Assembly (NCBI RefSeq): GCF_014897675.1
Contig: NZ_JABUXU010000001.1
Location: 1 to 64,000, forward strand
DNA from: Advenella sp. FME57
GTDB lineage: Bacteria > Pseudomonadota > Gammaproteobacteria > Burkholderiales > Burkholderiaceae_B
DNA length: 64,000 bases
Direction: 5' to 3'
Below are positions 34,730 through 47,712 of this stretch, piece by piece. Position 1 is the first letter of the stretch; each line of letters begins with the position of its first letter. The notes below the pieces were generated by a model. It worked only from the letters and a program-made list of their open reading frames with translations, was not told the origin of the DNA and searched no databases. A program made the position numbers and the translations under genes.

Positions 34730-35521
34730 ATGACTACCCCCTGGCTGTCATCCACATTGCTCGCCCTTGCTCAGGCGACAACGGAAACTACGCCGCAGAA
34801 CCCCGGCATTATGGATTTTCTAATGCAGAGCGATATTGTCGGCAAATCCCTGTTCGGTATTCTTGTTCTGATGGCACTGGTTACCTGGTACCTGATCGTG
34901 GTCAAGGTATTAATGAATATCAGTGGAACGCGCAAGGGAAACCGGTTCCTGCAACGCTTCTGGAGTTCGCAGTCTCTGGATCAGGTTGATCAGGATCTGC
35001 ATAAGTTCGGTGCCCGCGATCCGTTCTCGCGCCTTGCCGACCAGGCCCTTCATGCGCGCGATCATCACAGCCGTTATGGCGCAAGCAATCTGGCCGAACT
35101 GGGTACCAATGCGGAGTTTGTCGCCCGCCGCATGAAAAAAGTGATTGATGAGGAAACGGCTCAGGCCGAGAACGGACTGTCAGTCCTGGGCTCCATTGGC
35201 TCGACTGCGCCGTTTGTCGGGTTGTTCGGAACGGTATGGGGTGTTTACCACGCCCTGATCGGTATCGGCATGGCGGAAGCCGGCGTTACCATCAACAAAA
35301 TCGCCGGGCCGGTAGGCGAGGCGCTGATCATGACCGGCCTTGGCCTGGCTGTTGCCATTCCGGCGGTGCTGGCCTATAACGCCTTTGTTCGCCGCAACCG
35401 CGTGATGCTCGCTCGTCTGGACGCATTCGCCCACGATCTGTACGCATTTGTGACAACCGGCCAGCAATTTGAAAGCCAGAACCCCAAAGTACGCAGTTTG
35501 CGTGGCGGCGGCGGTCGTTAG
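34730..35521 (+). CDS. exbB: ExbB, MotA/TolQ/ExbB proton channel family
   Basis: 263 residues. Three membrane helices are expected (first near residues 40-60, the others after 150), and the family motif GSTAPFVGLFGTVWGVYHAL is present. It forms the pentameric proton channel that powers TonB. AAAGGA precedes the ATG, 15 nt after tonB. The gene between tonB and exbD could be confused with tolQ, but the tonB neighbour settles it. Confidence 0.95.
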   Translation: MTTPWLSSTLLALAQATTETTPQNPGIMDFLMQSDIVGKSLFGILVLMALVTWYLIVVKVLMNISGTRKGNRFLQRFWSSQSLDQVDQDLHKFGARDPFSRLADQALHARDHHSRYGASNLAELGTNAEFVARRMKKVIDEETAQAENGLSVLGSIGSTAPFVGLFGTVWGVYHALIGIGMAEAGVTINKIAGPVGEALIMTGLGLAVAIPAVLAYNAFVRRNRVMLARLDAFAHDLYAFVTTGQQFESQNPKVRSLRGGGGR

Positions 35522-35538
35522 TCACACAGGAGATAGCC

Positions 35539-36069
35539 ATGGCTTTTGGAAGTTTTGATCAGAAAAACGGTTCGGCCAGCCCCATGACCGAAATCAATAT
35601 GGTGCCGCTGATTGACGTGATGCTGGTACTGCTGGTGATCTTTATCATTACAGCGCCGCTGATGGCGCATTCGATCAAGATCGATCTGCCTCAGGTCAGC
35701 AGCAGGCCGGTAGAGCAGGAACCGGTCATTATCGATCTGGCGATGGACAAGTCAGGTACCATTTACTGGAATGATGAGCCGGTAGAACAGAATGACCTGA
35801 GAGAAATGTTCGTCAACGAAGGCAAGCAAGACCCGCAACCAGAGCTGCGGATCCGGGCGGATGCCGATACGCGCTACGAAGCACTGGCGCAGGTTCTTTC
35901 CATGGCAAAAGGGTCAGGGTTGAAAAAACTCGGCTTTATTACCCAACCAGGCAGCGAGAGTGCTGTTGGCGGTTCGGAAAACGCCAGGGATAGCGGTGCG
36001 GGCAAGCCGCAAGCGGGTGCAGCGGCGGCGTCAACCGACACGGATGCAGCGGCAACACCTGCCCAATAA
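35539..36069 (+). CDS. exbD: ExbD biopolymer transport protein
   Basis: 176 residues. A short cytoplasmic start (PMTEINMVPLIDVMLVLLVIFIIT) carries the membrane helix with the aspartate needed for proton flow, followed by a periplasmic domain (LPQVSSRPVEQEP... LRIRADADTRYE). The last 35 residues are a low-complexity Ala/Gly/Ser/Thr tail, longer than in Escherichia coli ExbD (141 residues). AGGAG precedes the ATG. It is last in the tonB operon, and a terminator follows. Confidence 0.95.
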   Translation: MAFGSFDQKNGSASPMTEINMVPLIDVMLVLLVIFIITAPLMAHSIKIDLPQVSSRPVEQEPVIIDLAMDKSGTIYWNDEPVEQNDLREMFVNEGKQDPQPELRIRADADTRYEALAQVLSMAKGSGLKKLGFITQPGSESAVGGSENARDSGAGKPQAGAAAASTDTDAAATPAQ

Positions 36070-36117
36070 AGATAGGTGGCGTCTGATGCGCGCTGCCCGA
36101 TGGTGTTCCAGGGTAAA

Positions 36118-36158
36118 AAAGGACTGAACCTGTGCGATATCAGGTTCAGTCCTTTCTT
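36118..36158 (+). terminator. Terminator of the tonB-exbB-exbD operon
   Basis: AAAGGACTGAACCTG (36118-36132) pairs perfectly with CAGGTTCAGTCCTTT (36141-36155) across an 8-nt loop, followed by CTTG. With T-rich flanks on both strands it may also serve the convergent queH gene. Confidence 0.9.
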
Positions 36159-36295
36159 GTAATATAGCAGGGCCGGGTTTGATGGCGGCAACACGTATGG
36201 ATTGGACAAGGCCGAGAAATCAGGCGGCGGGATTCACTGTCCGTCCAGGGTCGCAGCTTGCGGCAAACAACATGCCTTATAGACAAATGCCTGAT

Positions 36296-36967
36296 TTAAA
36301 GCGTTTCTTGCTGCCTACCGTAGAATTTGACCCCGATTGTGATGCGATCACGCCCCTGAGTGCGGCGATGACGGTTGGTGTCGCGCAATGAGTAGACGCA
36401 ACCGCAGTATTCCTGCTGATAGAATTCTTCGCGCTTGCTGATCTCGATCATGCGGGCCGAGCCGCCACCTTTGCGCCAGTTGTAGGTCCAGTACACCAAC
36501 TCGGGATAGCGCGCGGCTGCACGTTCGCCACTGCCGTTGATCTGATTCATGTCCTTCCAGCGCGAAATGCCGAGCGAACTGGTAATGGTATCGAAACCAT
36601 GTTCGTGCGCATACAGCGCAGTGCGCTCAAAGCGCATATCGAAGCAGGCGGTACAGCGAATGCCCCGTTCGGGTTCATTTTCCATGCCTTTGACTCGGTC
36701 AAACCAATTGTCTACGTCGTAATCGGCATCAATAAATTCAATGCCGTGTTGTTGCGCAAAGCGTATGTTCTCTTCCTTGCGGATTTCATACTCACGAACC
36801 GGATGAATGTTCGGATTATAAAAAAAGATGGAGTAGTTGATGCCCGATGCCAGCATGGCTTCCATGACTTCGCCCGAACACGGGGCACAGCATGAATGCA
36901 GCAGTACTTTGCCGTGACCTTCGGGCAGGGCAAGGGTGGGGCGTTCGATATCGGTAACAGTAACCAT
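36296..36967 (-). CDS. queH: Epoxyqueuosine reductase QueH
   Basis: 223 residues, DUF208/QueH type. It has the cysteine motifs [12 protein letters not shown] near the N-terminus, [10 protein letters not shown] and YCGCVYS, which bind an iron-sulfur cluster and form a redox pair. QueH performs the last step of queuosine synthesis in tRNA, the same job as the unrelated cobalamin-dependent QueG. It also has the [13 protein letters not shown] signature. It stands alone, converging with the tonB operon and preceded on the same strand by glnE. Confidence 0.94.
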   Translation of the reverse strand: MVTVTDIERPTLALPEGHGKVLLHSCCAPCSGEVMEAMLASGINYSIFFYNPNIHPVREYEIRKEENIRFAQQHGIEFIDADYDVDNWFDRVKGMENEPERGIRCTACFDMRFERTALYAHEHGFDTITSSLGISRWKDMNQINGSGERAAARYPELVYWTYNWRKGGGSARMIEISKREEFYQQEYCGCVYSLRDTNRHRRTQGRDRITIGVKFYGRQQETL

Positions 36968-37055
36968 GGCGATAAAAGATGAGTCGTTTCTTAATCCGTT
37001 ATTTTAGGATATTTCCCGGGCGGATTGACGTTTTTTTTTAAAAATCTCTTTATTT

Positions 37056-39863
37056 TCAAGTGTTTTCTCCGAAAACATCATCCCAAAGCGTACATACCGC
37101 AGCCCGTTCTTCCGTTAGCAGCGAAGGATCTATCCTGGCTTTTTCGTCACCCTTGAGCCTGACGGCATGTTGCATGCGACGCAGGATACGGTAGCTGTTC
37201 GCCGTTTTGCGGGCATGCTCGGCATTCAGAATGCCAACCTCACCAGCAATATTGAGCAGGGCAATATTTCCAAGGTTTTCCAGCAGTTGCTTATGCTGGT
37301 GTGCGTAGGCAAGGACGCAATACTGTGTAATAAACTCAATATCCACCATTCCGCCATGGTCGTGCTTCACATCGAATAATTCGGTTTTATTCGGATGCCC
37401 TGCACGAATTCGGGCGCGCATTTCGATTACTTCCTGTTTGAGCTTGTCCGGATCGCGTTGCTGCAAAAGGATGTCGCGGCGGATACGTTCGAACGTTTTG
37501 CCAATCTCGGGGTCGCCGGCGGAAAAGCGCGCTCGCGTCAGCGCCTGATGTTCCCAGACCCAGGCATGTTCCCGTTGATATTTTTCAAAGGTATCCACCG
37601 ATACCGCCAGCAGACCGGCGTCTCCGTCGGGACGCAGGCGCAAATCAATTTCGTACAGCCGGCCAGACGAAGTCATGCTGGACAGCCATGTACTCAGGCG
37701 ACGGCCAAGCTTGGCATACACCTCCAGTGCGTAGTCGCCTGGGTCGTCAAACAGCAGGACCAGATCCAGATCCGACGCGTAACCAAGTTCCTTGCCACCC
37801 AGCTTGCCGTAGGCAATCACTGCAAATTTCGGCATGTGATAAAGGGCATCGTCCGGTTGTATCTGTTTTGGTCGCACCAGCGGCCAGACGCGCTCCAGGC
37901 TTTCCTGCAGCAGCACATCGGCCAGGCCGGAGAGCTGGTCAGCCAGTTTTTCCACTGTCAGTTCGCCTTCCAGGTCCTGCGCCAGTAGCTGAAAACTGAC
38001 CTGGCGCTGCACATCGCGCATGACATTCATTTGCTGCTCCACATCCGGAGTGCCGTCATGCAGGACGCAGGCATCCAGTTCCTTGTCCAGCTGTTCGGCT
38101 GTCAGGGCGATGTTGACCGGCTCCATCAGACTGCTCCATTCGATCAGACTATCGAGCAGAATCGGATTGGCGGTCAGATAGCTGGCTGCCCAGGGACTGG
38201 AGGCCATGAGTCGCGCCACGCGGGCCAGGGTGTCTGGAAATTCGGCGAGCAGGGCAATGTAAGAGCTGCGTTGCGCAATGGTTTCAATCAAATCGAACAG
38301 TCGCGCGCAGGCGGTATTGGGCAATGGGGTACGTGAGGCTGCCTGGATGACTGCAGGCAGCAGTTTTTCCAGGCGTGCGCGACTGCTGTTGGACAAACTG
38401 CGAATACGTGAACTGCTCAGCAATGCTTCCAGCCGGTGCTCGACATCGTTTGAGTCATGTTCAGCGAAGTGCTGTTTGATAATGTCTTCCAGGTTTCTGT
38501 CGTCACGGTGTTCCGTGTCGCATGTTTGCGGTTGCTGGCCGTTGCTCTGGTCGTCGTTCAGACCGGCAATGCGAAAGGCATCGCGAAATGTATCAGCAAC
38601 AAACTGCCGATGGGCCGCCAGCTTGGTGGTGAAATCGGCTGCCGTGAAACCCAGCACTGTGGCCAGTGCCGCCATGCGTTCGTGATCGTTGGGCAGCAGA
38701 TGGGTCTGTTCGTCTTCTCTATATTGCAGAAAATGTTCGACCCGGCGCAAAAAGCGGTATGCCTCTTCGAGCTTGTTGCCTATTTCCGGGGCGATCAGGC
38801 CGGCGCTGACTTCGGCGTGCAGTGCCTTGATCAGGCAGGGTTCCTGGATGGTGGGCAGGCGGCCGCCCTTGATCAGTTGCGACAGCTGCACCACAAACTC
38901 GATTTCGCGAATGCCGCCTTCCCCAAGCTTGATATTGTGAACCGTGTCGACCCCACTTTTGGACAGGGCTCGTCGCTGCCAGTCCAGGCGGATCCGCTCG
39001 CGCAACTGGCGCAGCGAGGCCAACGTATCGAAGTCGAAGTATTTGCGATAAATGAAGGGAAGCCGCAGGCTTTCCAATTGCTGGGCGTAAGGCGCGGGCG
39101 CGCTGCCCTCCAGTGCCTGTACCTGAATGATGCGCGCCTTAAGCCAGGCGTAGCGTTCCCACTCACGTCCCTGGGCAATCAGGTAGTTTTCCAGTGCGTC
39201 CAGGCTCCAGGCCAGGGGACCGGCGTCGCCATCCGGACGCAGCCGCAGATCGGTACGAAATACCTGACCGTCGGCATCCTGATCGGACAGGATCGGCATC
39301 ATGCGCCGGGTCAGGCGACCATAGAATTCGTGGTGGCTCAGTGGTCGCCGTCCGGTAGTTTCACCTTCTTCGGGGTACAGCATGATCAGGTCAATGTCCG
39401 ATGAGACATTCAGTTCGTATCCACCCAGTTTGCCCATTCCCAGAATGATCATTTCCATGGGTTTGCCGGTGGCCGGGTCCATGGGCGCGCCATGGACCTG
39501 AACCATATCGGTCATCAAGCTGCGATATGCCTGAGCAACGGCGAAGTCAGCCAAAAAGGACATGGCGTGTGTCACTTCTTCCAGCGTTGCCTCGCCGCCC
39601 GTGTCCCGCACAAGCAGCGTGTCGAACAGACGGCTGCGCAGCTTGCGCAGGATGATTCGGCAGTGCTCGATTTCCCAGACCTGGGTGGCGGGAGCGCCCA
39701 CGCCGGCGGCCAGCTCCTGCGACCATTGCATGATACGCGCAGAGGTGATGGGTTCAGCCGAGTCTGCCAGTATTTGCTTTTGAATCTCGGGGCGCGCATC
39801 AAGACGGCGGCGCAGATAGCCGGACCAGGAAAGAGCGTTTTGCAGGGATTGGATACAATTCAT
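37056..39863 (-). CDS. glnE: Bifunctional glutamine synthetase adenylyltransferase/deadenylase GlnE
   Basis: 935 residues, full length. Two nucleotidyltransferase modules: the N-terminal deadenylase with [22 protein letters not shown] (about residues 145-170) and the C-terminal adenylyltransferase with [22 protein letters not shown] (about 680-705), each followed by [10 protein letters not shown]. It switches glutamine synthetase off and on according to PII and glutamine. The gene diverges from yhdP. Together with the sigma-54-headed urea operon it is part of the nitrogen network, though it is not physically linked to it. Confidence 0.97.
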   Translation of the reverse strand: MNCIQSLQNALSWSGYLRRRLDARPEIQKQILADSAEPITSARIMQWSQELAAGVGAPATQVWEIEHCRIILRKLRSRLFDTLLVRDTGGEATLEEVTHAMSFLADFAVAQAYRSLMTDMVQVHGAPMDPATGKPMEMIILGMGKLGGYELNVSSDIDLIMLYPEEGETTGRRPLSHHEFYGRLTRRMMPILSDQDADGQVFRTDLRLRPDGDAGPLAWSLDALENYLIAQGREWERYAWLKARIIQVQALEGSAPAPYAQQLESLRLPFIYRKYFDFDTLASLRQLRERIRLDWQRRALSKSGVDTVHNIKLGEGGIREIEFVVQLSQLIKGGRLPTIQEPCLIKALHAEVSAGLIAPEIGNKLEEAYRFLRRVEHFLQYREDEQTHLLPNDHERMAALATVLGFTAADFTTKLAAHRQFVADTFRDAFRIAGLNDDQSNGQQPQTCDTEHRDDRNLEDIIKQHFAEHDSNDVEHRLEALLSSSRIRSLSNSSRARLEKLLPAVIQAASRTPLPNTACARLFDLIETIAQRSSYIALLAEFPDTLARVARLMASSPWAASYLTANPILLDSLIEWSSLMEPVNIALTAEQLDKELDACVLHDGTPDVEQQMNVMRDVQRQVSFQLLAQDLEGELTVEKLADQLSGLADVLLQESLERVWPLVRPKQIQPDDALYHMPKFAVIAYGKLGGKELGYASDLDLVLLFDDPGDYALEVYAKLGRRLSTWLSSMTSSGRLYEIDLRLRPDGDAGLLAVSVDTFEKYQREHAWVWEHQALTRARFSAGDPEIGKTFERIRRDILLQQRDPDKLKQEVIEMRARIRAGHPNKTELFDVKHDHGGMVDIEFITQYCVLAYAHQHKQLLENLGNIALLNIAGEVGILNAEHARKTANSYRILRRMQHAVRLKGDEKARIDPSLLTEERAAVCTLWDDVFGENT

Positions 39864-39955
39864 GAGTTGCCGATGTGATGACTGGATGCTGTATATAATA
39901 ATACCCGAACCCCGACCGACCCATGAACAGACCGATGTCCAACGAGAATCACTGA

Positions 39956-42900
39956 GTGAATTTGCCGTACCGACTGCTAAAATCCGCCGGCACCGTCCTT
40001 ATAGCGCTTATAGTCCTGGCCATGGCGGCGGCACTGGCTGTCCGCTTCCTTCTTGCTCCTAATATCGATCATTTTCGTCAGCAGGTTGAGCAGCGGCTGA
40101 GCGCGGAGACTGGCCAGCATGTCACGATCGGAAAATTGGCGATTGACTGGACGGGGATTGTGCCGCGCTTACGACTGCGGGCGCTACAGATTTCCGACCA
40201 GACCGATACACCGATGTTGGCTGTCGGTGAGGCAGTAGCCAGCCTGGACTGGGGGCGTGCCATGCAGCTGCAACTGGAGCCGGCCGCTGTAGAAATCCAG
40301 CAGATTCACCTGAACATGACCCGCGACCGGCAGAATCGGATCTGGCTGCTTGGCAGGCGCCTGGACAGTGATAACGTGCATTCGGCGCCCGAGGCCGTTG
40401 ATGCCGGTAATGTGACGCTGGCGCCGCTGTCCGACTTGCTGCAGGCCTTGCCCGAAATGACCGTGCTCAATGGCAGCTTCAGCTGGATTGACCAGACGCG
40501 ACCGCAGGCGGGTCCGTTTACGCTCTCCGATTTCACATTGCAGTTGACAAAAAATGGCACAAAGCGGGTGCTTAGCGCCAGCGCGCGTATGCCGGAGCAG
40601 GTGGGTCATTCCATTCAGTTATTGAGCAGCCTGCAGCAGGATGGTGTTGCAGGCGAACAAATGCCGGCCTGGTCGGGAAATTTGCGGGTATCTGTGCTCA
40701 AGATGGATGTCCTGGCCGCCAGGCCCTGGTTCGATATACCGCAAAAAGTAAAATCGGGTATCGTCTCTCACGCGGTGGTCGATCTTCAGATTGACAGCAA
40801 TGTGCCCCAGAACATGATGGTGGCCTATGGGCTGGAAAAGGTTCGGGTTGAAGATCACATCCGCAATCATGAATTTATTATCGCGGCAGACAGCCTGAAC
40901 TCCCGCTTAAACTCGTCATTCACGAGTGTGATTAATGAGTTTAATCGCTGGCGTTTGTCCTTGCATGACTCCGGCATGGCCGACAACATCAGCTACCCTC
41001 CGGTGCAGTTCGAGTCCAGTGTCAAGGGCTTCTATTATAAGGACCCGGTGATTTTTGAAAACCCGCTTTCGATTGACGAGGCAAGTGTCCGTGGTGATTT
41101 CAGTCGCAATTCTATGCAGGAGCCGAGAGTCAATTTTACCCAGGCTACGGTTCATAATCGTGATTTGCAGATGGAGGGGGCCGGGACCTGGCGTTCCGAT
41201 GTCAACAGCGACAACGGTATCGTGGATTTGAGCGGATCCCTGCGGGCGGTGTCATTGCCGCATCTGCACAATTACCTGCCCAATGTGATGGATCCGGATG
41301 CGCGTGAGTGGCTCAAGGATGCATTCCAGAATGGGGAACTGTCCGCAGCCGAATTTGAACTCAAGGGCGTTGTCGACGATTTTCCTTTCGGGTTGGCGCC
41401 TGACTCGGGCAGCTTTCTGCTGCGCGGCACTTACGCAGACCTGCTGCTCAATTATCACCAGAAGGAGATTCGAGGGAAACGCTGGCCGGTTGTCAATTCC
41501 GATAGCGGCACGATTCATTTTAAGAATGATCAGATTATTATTGATTCTATTCAGGCATTCTATGCCATGCCCAAAGGGCAGCGGCTGGATCTTGATGCAT
41601 TCCATGGCGTTGTATCCAGTCTTGAGAAAAACACCACGGTTGATTTGCAGGCAAAGGCAAGGGGACGTGCCGAGGATTTCCTGACCTTTACGAGAATCAG
41701 TCCGCTGGGCAATCTGATCAATAATGTGCTGGATGAAGCACAAGGCAGCGGCCAGTGGACCATTCCCATTGAGCTGCATATTCCGGTGCTCGACGCGGAC
41801 AATTCGCGCATCTCCGGTTCAATTGACCTGGATGATGGCCGTTTCCGGCTCACACCGGATTTTCCGTGGGCCGAGCACCTTGACGGAGAAATGCCGTTTA
41901 CCGAGACGCAATTGCAGGCCAATGCCGTCAAGGGCGTCATGTTGGGTGGTAAAGTCGTCTTTGACGGCCCAATCGGCACCGTGGGCAAGCCGCTATCCAT
42001 TAACGGCACCCTGACTGCTGCCGGCTTGCGTCAATTGATACCGGTGCAGGGCATGCGCCGCATCAGCGGCAGCACCGACTACACCAGTCTGGTCCATTTT
42101 TCACCGGGCGGCAGGGTAAAGGTTCAATTCAAGTCCGATCTGGCGGGCCTGGCAACGCGATTTCCCGATGGTCTGTCCAAGCCCAAGTCGGCACGCTGGC
42201 CGGCCACCATTATCTGGCGGGCAAACGACGGCGCCAGAGATAATGGCAAGCGTTACCTGGATATCCGCATTGATGGCATCCGTACGCAAGCGATTTTTGA
42301 GCACGACGTTAACAGCCGCAAGGGACCGTATTTCAGTCGTGGCACCATCGGTGTCAACAAGGTCGCAGAACTGGGCCAGCCCGGCTTGACGGTTCTGGCG
42401 CAGAACCCGGCGCTGGATGCGCAGGCGTGGGAGGATGTTGTCGATGAGTTCACCGATAGCGCCACGACGGATCGCGAACGGCAGATATTGCCGGATGTGT
42501 CACACGTGACCGTACAAGCCCAGGCATTTGTGGTCAAGAACCAAACGCTGACGGACGCCACGCTGGCGGCCACCAAGACGGGCACGCAATGGAACCTGCA
42601 GCTGAATTCCGATCAGGCGCAGGGAAGCGGGACCTGGATCCCCGGCACGCGCTCACGGGATCCGGGCAACCTGACCGTCAGGCTCGATACCCTGAACATT
42701 ATTGAACCGGCCGATGAACGTGCCGACACGCGCACCCCGTTGCAAAAGGAAAGGGACGCTGCGAAGGCGCGCGCCGGCGCGACGCAGCCTTTGCCGCGTC
42801 TTGACCTGTCAGTGAAAAATCTGACTGTCTATGGCAAGCGAATGGGACAGATGATACTCAAAGGCTACCAGTTGCCCGGCTCGGACGACTGGAAGGTGGA

Positions 42901-43669
42901 TTACTTCAGTCTGGTCAATGAGGGTGGCTCGCTGGCGGGGCAAGGATCGATTCATCAGCAGGGTACGGCCAAGGATCTGCAACTGCAAGGAAAAGTCGTG
43001 GTCTCTGACCTGGGTCGGTTTCTTGAAACCTACCAGTTGGGCGGCGTCATCAAAAACGGCAACGGGCAAATTGACGCGGAAATTGATTGGAAAAACGTTC
43101 AGGACCTGGATCTGGCCACGCTCAATGGTTCGCTCAGCGGCAGCCTCAGGCAGGGACGTCTGGAAAGCATACAATCGTCTGCGGTCAAGGCACTGGAACT
43201 CTTGTCGCTGCAGTCGTTCCGGCGGTTGCCAAAATTTGGAGAGACACTGGGCAACTCGGTACAGTCTGGTTTGACATTTGACACGGTTCGCAGCCGCATG
43301 CGCCTGGATGCCGGGCGCCTGTTTGTCGAGGATTTCCGCTTGAATGGCCCTTCATCGGCCATCGTGGCCTCCGGGATGACAGATCTGCAATCCGAAAGCC
43401 TGGACTTTCAGGCTGTGGTCGTGCCCAAGCTGGATGTGAGCGGCGCCTCTGTACTGGCTGGAACGATCGTCAATCCGGCGGTCGGTGTTGGCGCTTTCCT
43501 GACGCAATGGCTGCTGCAGGCGCCATTGCAGCGTGCCCTGACGGTAAAATATCATGTCACCGGAAACTGGGCCAAGCCATTGCTCAACGACATGGCGCTG
43601 CCCAGCGAAGCCGAATTGAAAAGTCGTGAATCCGAACGGAAAATGGATGAGCTGTACCGGACCCATTAA
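39956..43669 (+). CDS. yhdP: YhdP-family AsmA-like envelope protein
   Basis: 1,237 residues. One N-terminal membrane helix ([22 protein letters not shown]) and then a long beta-rich periplasmic region of the AsmA-like/TIGR02099 type ([24 protein letters not shown] at the start; a C-terminal block with [20 protein letters not shown]). The family spans the periplasm as a hydrophobic groove and is implicated in phospholipid transport to the outer membrane. GTG start at 39956; a GAG-containing site upstream is weak. The divergent position next to glnE is common in related bacteria. Confidence 0.92.
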   Translation: MNLPYRLLKSAGTVLIALIVLAMAAALAVRFLLAPNIDHFRQQVEQRLSAETGQHVTIGKLAIDWTGIVPRLRLRALQISDQTDTPMLAVGEAVASLDWGRAMQLQLEPAAVEIQQIHLNMTRDRQNRIWLLGRRLDSDNVHSAPEAVDAGNVTLAPLSDLLQALPEMTVLNGSFSWIDQTRPQAGPFTLSDFTLQLTKNGTKRVLSASARMPEQVGHSIQLLSSLQQDGVAGEQMPAWSGNLRVSVLKMDVLAARPWFDIPQKVKSGIVSHAVVDLQIDSNVPQNMMVAYGLEKVRVEDHIRNHEFIIAADSLNSRLNSSFTSVINEFNRWRLSLHDSGMADNISYPPVQFESSVKGFYYKDPVIFENPLSIDEASVRGDFSRNSMQEPRVNFTQATVHNRDLQMEGAGTWRSDVNSDNGIVDLSGSLRAVSLPHLHNYLPNVMDPDAREWLKDAFQNGELSAAEFELKGVVDDFPFGLAPDSGSFLLRGTYADLLLNYHQKEIRGKRWPVVNSDSGTIHFKNDQIIIDSIQAFYAMPKGQRLDLDAFHGVVSSLEKNTTVDLQAKARGRAEDFLTFTRISPLGNLINNVLDEAQGSGQWTIPIELHIPVLDADNSRISGSIDLDDGRFRLTPDFPWAEHLDGEMPFTETQLQANAVKGVMLGGKVVFDGPIGTVGKPLSINGTLTAAGLRQLIPVQGMRRISGSTDYTSLVHFSPGGRVKVQFKSDLAGLATRFPDGLSKPKSARWPATIIWRANDGARDNGKRYLDIRIDGIRTQAIFEHDVNSRKGPYFSRGTIGVNKVAELGQPGLTVLAQNPALDAQAWEDVVDEFTDSATTDRERQILPDVSHVTVQAQAFVVKNQTLTDATLAATKTGTQWNLQLNSDQAQGSGTWIPGTRSRDPGNLTVRLDTLNIIEPADERADTRTPLQKERDAAKARAGATQPLPRLDLSVKNLTVYGKRMGQMILKGYQLPGSDDWKVDYFSLVNEGGSLAGQGSIHQQGTAKDLQLQGKVVVSDLGRFLETYQLGGVIKNGNGQIDAEIDWKNVQDLDLATLNGSLSGSLRQGRLESIQSSAVKALELLSLQSFRRLPKFGETLGNSVQSGLTFDTVRSRMRLDAGRLFVEDFRLNGPSSAIVASGMTDLQSESLDFQAVVVPKLDVSGASVLAGTIVNPAVGVGAFLTQWLLQAPLQRALTVKYHVTGNWAKPLLNDMALPSEAELKSRESERKMDELYRTH

Positions 43670-43697
43670 GCGGTCCACCAACATTGTCGAGGGAAAA

Positions 43698-45071
<1,374 letters not shown>

Positions 45072-45106
45072 TAGTGAGTGACTCACGGCAGATGCTTAAA
45101 GACGCG

Positions 45107-45147
45107 TGGCCGATGGCTGGCGACGGGTGATGGGTGCTCATCGGCCA
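45107..45147 (+). terminator. Possible hairpin after the serine dehydratase gene
   Basis: TGGCCGATG (45107-45115) faces CATCGGCCA (45139-45147) with a 23-nt loop. No T-run follows, so it is a weak terminator candidate. Confidence 0.35.
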
Positions 45148-45246
45148 GCGGTGATGGCAATTTTGCAGGCAATGCATTTGTCATGGCGCGGCAGCGACAC
45201 AGGGCGGGAATTTGACGATTATTTGATATCCCGGTCGTTATGATGA

Positions 45247-46977
45247 ATGCAATTTCATTTCCTGTTTGCCCTCATGCTTTCTTCTGCTGTTGTGCGGTCT
45301 GGCGCCGCGTCTGCGATCAATCGTGTTGATCTGTTGTCGTCACTGGCCGCCAAACCCTTGCTGTTACCGTTACTTTTGCTGACAACCGCAGCGTGGTTTG
45401 TGCTTGGCAACTGGCTGTGGCCGCTGTTGAACCCAGACGAAGGGCGGTACGTTGGCGTAGCGCTGGAAATGTTGCTGTCCAATCGCTGGGGTACGCCACT
45501 GCTCAATGGCATGCCTTATTTTCATAAGCCGCCGCTGTTTTACTGGCTTACCGCTGCCAGTCTGTCCCTGTTCGGTCAGAATGAATTTGCGGCAAGACTG
45601 GTGCCTGCGCTGGCCGGCCTTGCCATGGTTGGTGCGCTGTTTGTCTTTGTACGCCGTTTCGTGGCGCCGGCGCGCGCGCTGACGGCAAGTATCATTCTGG
45701 CGGCAACGCCGTTGATGTTCGGCGCTGCACATTATGCCAATTTGGACTTGCTGGTCGCGGCCCTGATCAGCACCACGATTCTGTGCGGGGCAGGCGCCGT
45801 ATTGTTGCATCAGCAAGGGCAATCTTACCTGCGATGGGTACTGACGATGTATCTGTTTGCCGCTTTGGGGTTCCTGGCAAAAGGACTAATCGGCTTCGTT
45901 TTGCCGGGGGCCGTGCTCCTGTGCTGGTTGATCATTGAACGTCGTAACAGAGCTATTGCGATATTGCTGCGTATTCCGGGCATTGTCCTTTTTTTTGCCA
46001 TCGTTGTGCCTTGGCTGTTGCTGATGCAATGGCGCTACCCTGGGTTCTTGCAATATTATCTGGTCTATCAACAATTGGCGCGCTTTACGCAAGGTGGGTT
46101 CAATAATGCGATGCCTGTGTGGTTTTACCTTGCCATCCTGTTGGGCAGCATGCTGCCATGGTATCGCAGGGTAATGCTTGCGGTTTTCACCCGTGGCTAT
46201 TGGCGCCAGGAAAATCATGCAAGCGTACGACGGCTAATGTGCATCTGGCTTGCCGTCATTCTTGTCTTTTTTTCCATTCCCCAGTCCAAGCTGGTTGGAT
46301 ACATTCTCCCTGTGCTGCCGCCGCTGGCATTCCTGTTTGCGGAGTTTTTCCCCGGCGCAGCCAGGGACGCGACCATCCGCTTGCCGGTTACTGGCACTCA
46401 AGCCGGGCCTGCGCAACAGCGGCAGCGGAACCTGGGTGTGCGCGCAGCTGAATCGGGTCATTTTATTGCCCGCATGCTCCTGTGTCTGGTTACAGGTATA
46501 GCAGGCCTGGTGTACCTGTCCACGGCCGCGCTGCCAGGCAGCAGCCGTATTGCAAAGGCGATAAGGCAGGCGCCGTCAGCGCTCGGGCAGGCGGACCGAT
46601 ATTACAGTCTTGATTTTTACCCGTTCGATTTTGGGTTTTATATGGGAAACAATCCGGCGCTGACTGTGGTCAGTAACTGGGCCGACGGGCAGGTGAGCGT
46701 CAAGGACACCTGGCGCAAGGAACTGTGGGATGCACACCAGTTCGATGCGGAAAATAGCGCCTATCGCTTCGCCTTGCCTGTCGCTTTTCAGCGCGCATTA
46801 TGCGTTCCCGCCAGCGATCGACGCTGGATTCTGAGCGATCTCAGACGGATGAACGACTTTGCCGAGTGGGCTAAGATCAAGCCGTATTTTACAGATGGCC
46901 GGCGACATATATATCTGTTGCCGCCGGGCGCCGTCATGCCATGGTGTCAGGCAGTTGCCGATACGCTGCGGCAATAG
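45247..46977 (+). CDS. ArnT-like membrane glycosyltransferase (GT39/GT83 type)
   Basis: 576 residues with about a dozen hydrophobic segments. The first periplasmic loop carries LLNPDEGRYVGVALEML, the acidic motif used for catalysis in the protein mannosyltransferase/ArnT clan, followed by YFHKPPLFYWLTA. Such enzymes move a sugar from a polyprenyl phosphate to lipid A or another envelope acceptor. The true start may be one of two methionines (45247 or 45274). Acceptor and sugar are unknown. It ends only 2 nt before the convergent ureG gene. Confidence 0.88.
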   Translation: MQFHFLFALMLSSAVVRSGAASAINRVDLLSSLAAKPLLLPLLLLTTAAWFVLGNWLWPLLNPDEGRYVGVALEMLLSNRWGTPLLNGMPYFHKPPLFYWLTAASLSLFGQNEFAARLVPALAGLAMVGALFVFVRRFVAPARALTASIILAATPLMFGAAHYANLDLLVAALISTTILCGAGAVLLHQQGQSYLRWVLTMYLFAALGFLAKGLIGFVLPGAVLLCWLIIERRNRAIAILLRIPGIVLFFAIVVPWLLLMQWRYPGFLQYYLVYQQLARFTQGGFNNAMPVWFYLAILLGSMLPWYRRVMLAVFTRGYWRQENHASVRRLMCIWLAVILVFFSIPQSKLVGYILPVLPPLAFLFAEFFPGAARDATIRLPVTGTQAGPAQQRQRNLGVRAAESGHFIARMLLCLVTGIAGLVYLSTAALPGSSRIAKAIRQAPSALGQADRYYSLDFYPFDFGFYMGNNPALTVVSNWADGQVSVKDTWRKELWDAHQFDAENSAYRFALPVAFQRALCVPASDRRWILSDLRRMNDFAEWAKIKPYFTDGRRHIYLLPPGAVMPWCQAVADTLRQ

Positions 46978-46979
46978 CG

Positions 46980-47609
46980 TCAGATCAGCATGCCGGCTTT
47001 TTCAATGAATTGAATGATGGCATCAATGCCGTCGCCGGTTTTCATATTGCACATCACAAATGGCCGGTTCTGGCGCATACGCTCGGTATCCTGGCGCATG
47101 ATATCCAGCGAGGCGCCGACATAGGGTGCCAGATCGGTTTTATTGATAATCAGCAGATCTGATTTGGTGATGCCAGGCCCACCCTTGCGGGGAATTTTTT
47201 CTCCACCCGCGACGTCGATGACATAGATAGTCAGATCAGACAACTCCGGGCTGAAGGTTGCCGCCAGGTTGTCGCCACCAGATTCGATAAACACAATATC
47301 GGCCTGAGGAAAACGCTCGAGCATTTGGTCAATCGCGCGCAAGTTAATGGACGCATCTTCACGGATCGCTGTATGGGGGCAGCCACCAGTTTCCACGCCC
47401 ATAATGCGTTCGGCAGGCAAGGCACCCGATACGGTGAGCAGGCGCTGGTCTTCCTTGGTATAGATGTCATTGGTAATGGCGACCAGATCATAGCGGGTTG
47501 CCAGCTTCTTGCACAACACCTCGAGTAGCGTGGTTTTGCCCGATCCGACGGGCCCGCCGATACCAACACGCAGTGCTGGCAGTGTTTTGGTTCTGTTGAG
47601 AGTGTTCAT
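46980..47609 (-). CDS. ureG: Urease accessory GTPase UreG
   Basis: 209 residues. SIMIBI-class GTPase with P-loop GPVGSGKTT, the metal-binding [12 protein letters not shown] motif, the [10 protein letters not shown]-like segment and [10 protein letters not shown] for guanine recognition. It delivers nickel to apo-urease with UreF and UreD. Last gene of the urea operon, 103 nt after ureF. Confidence 0.98.
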   Translation of the reverse strand: MNTLNRTKTLPALRVGIGGPVGSGKTTLLEVLCKKLATRYDLVAITNDIYTKEDQRLLTVSGALPAERIMGVETGGCPHTAIREDASINLRAIDQMLERFPQADIVFIESGGDNLAATFSPELSDLTIYVIDVAGGEKIPRKGGPGITKSDLLIINKTDLAPYVGASLDIMRQDTERMRQNRPFVMCNMKTGDGIDAIIQFIEKAGMLI

Positions 47610-47712
47610 GGGTTCTTTACCTTTAATTCCTTACCTGTAACGGAGGCAATGGTGGGCAGTAATGACAACTGTCGTAGGCGCTTGGTATGCATACGAGCAG
47701 TAGCGGCGGGGC

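Noticed and set aside
38457-39404. 315-codon open frame antisense to glnE
   Set aside because: Shadow of the glnE reading frame; no recognisable protein features.
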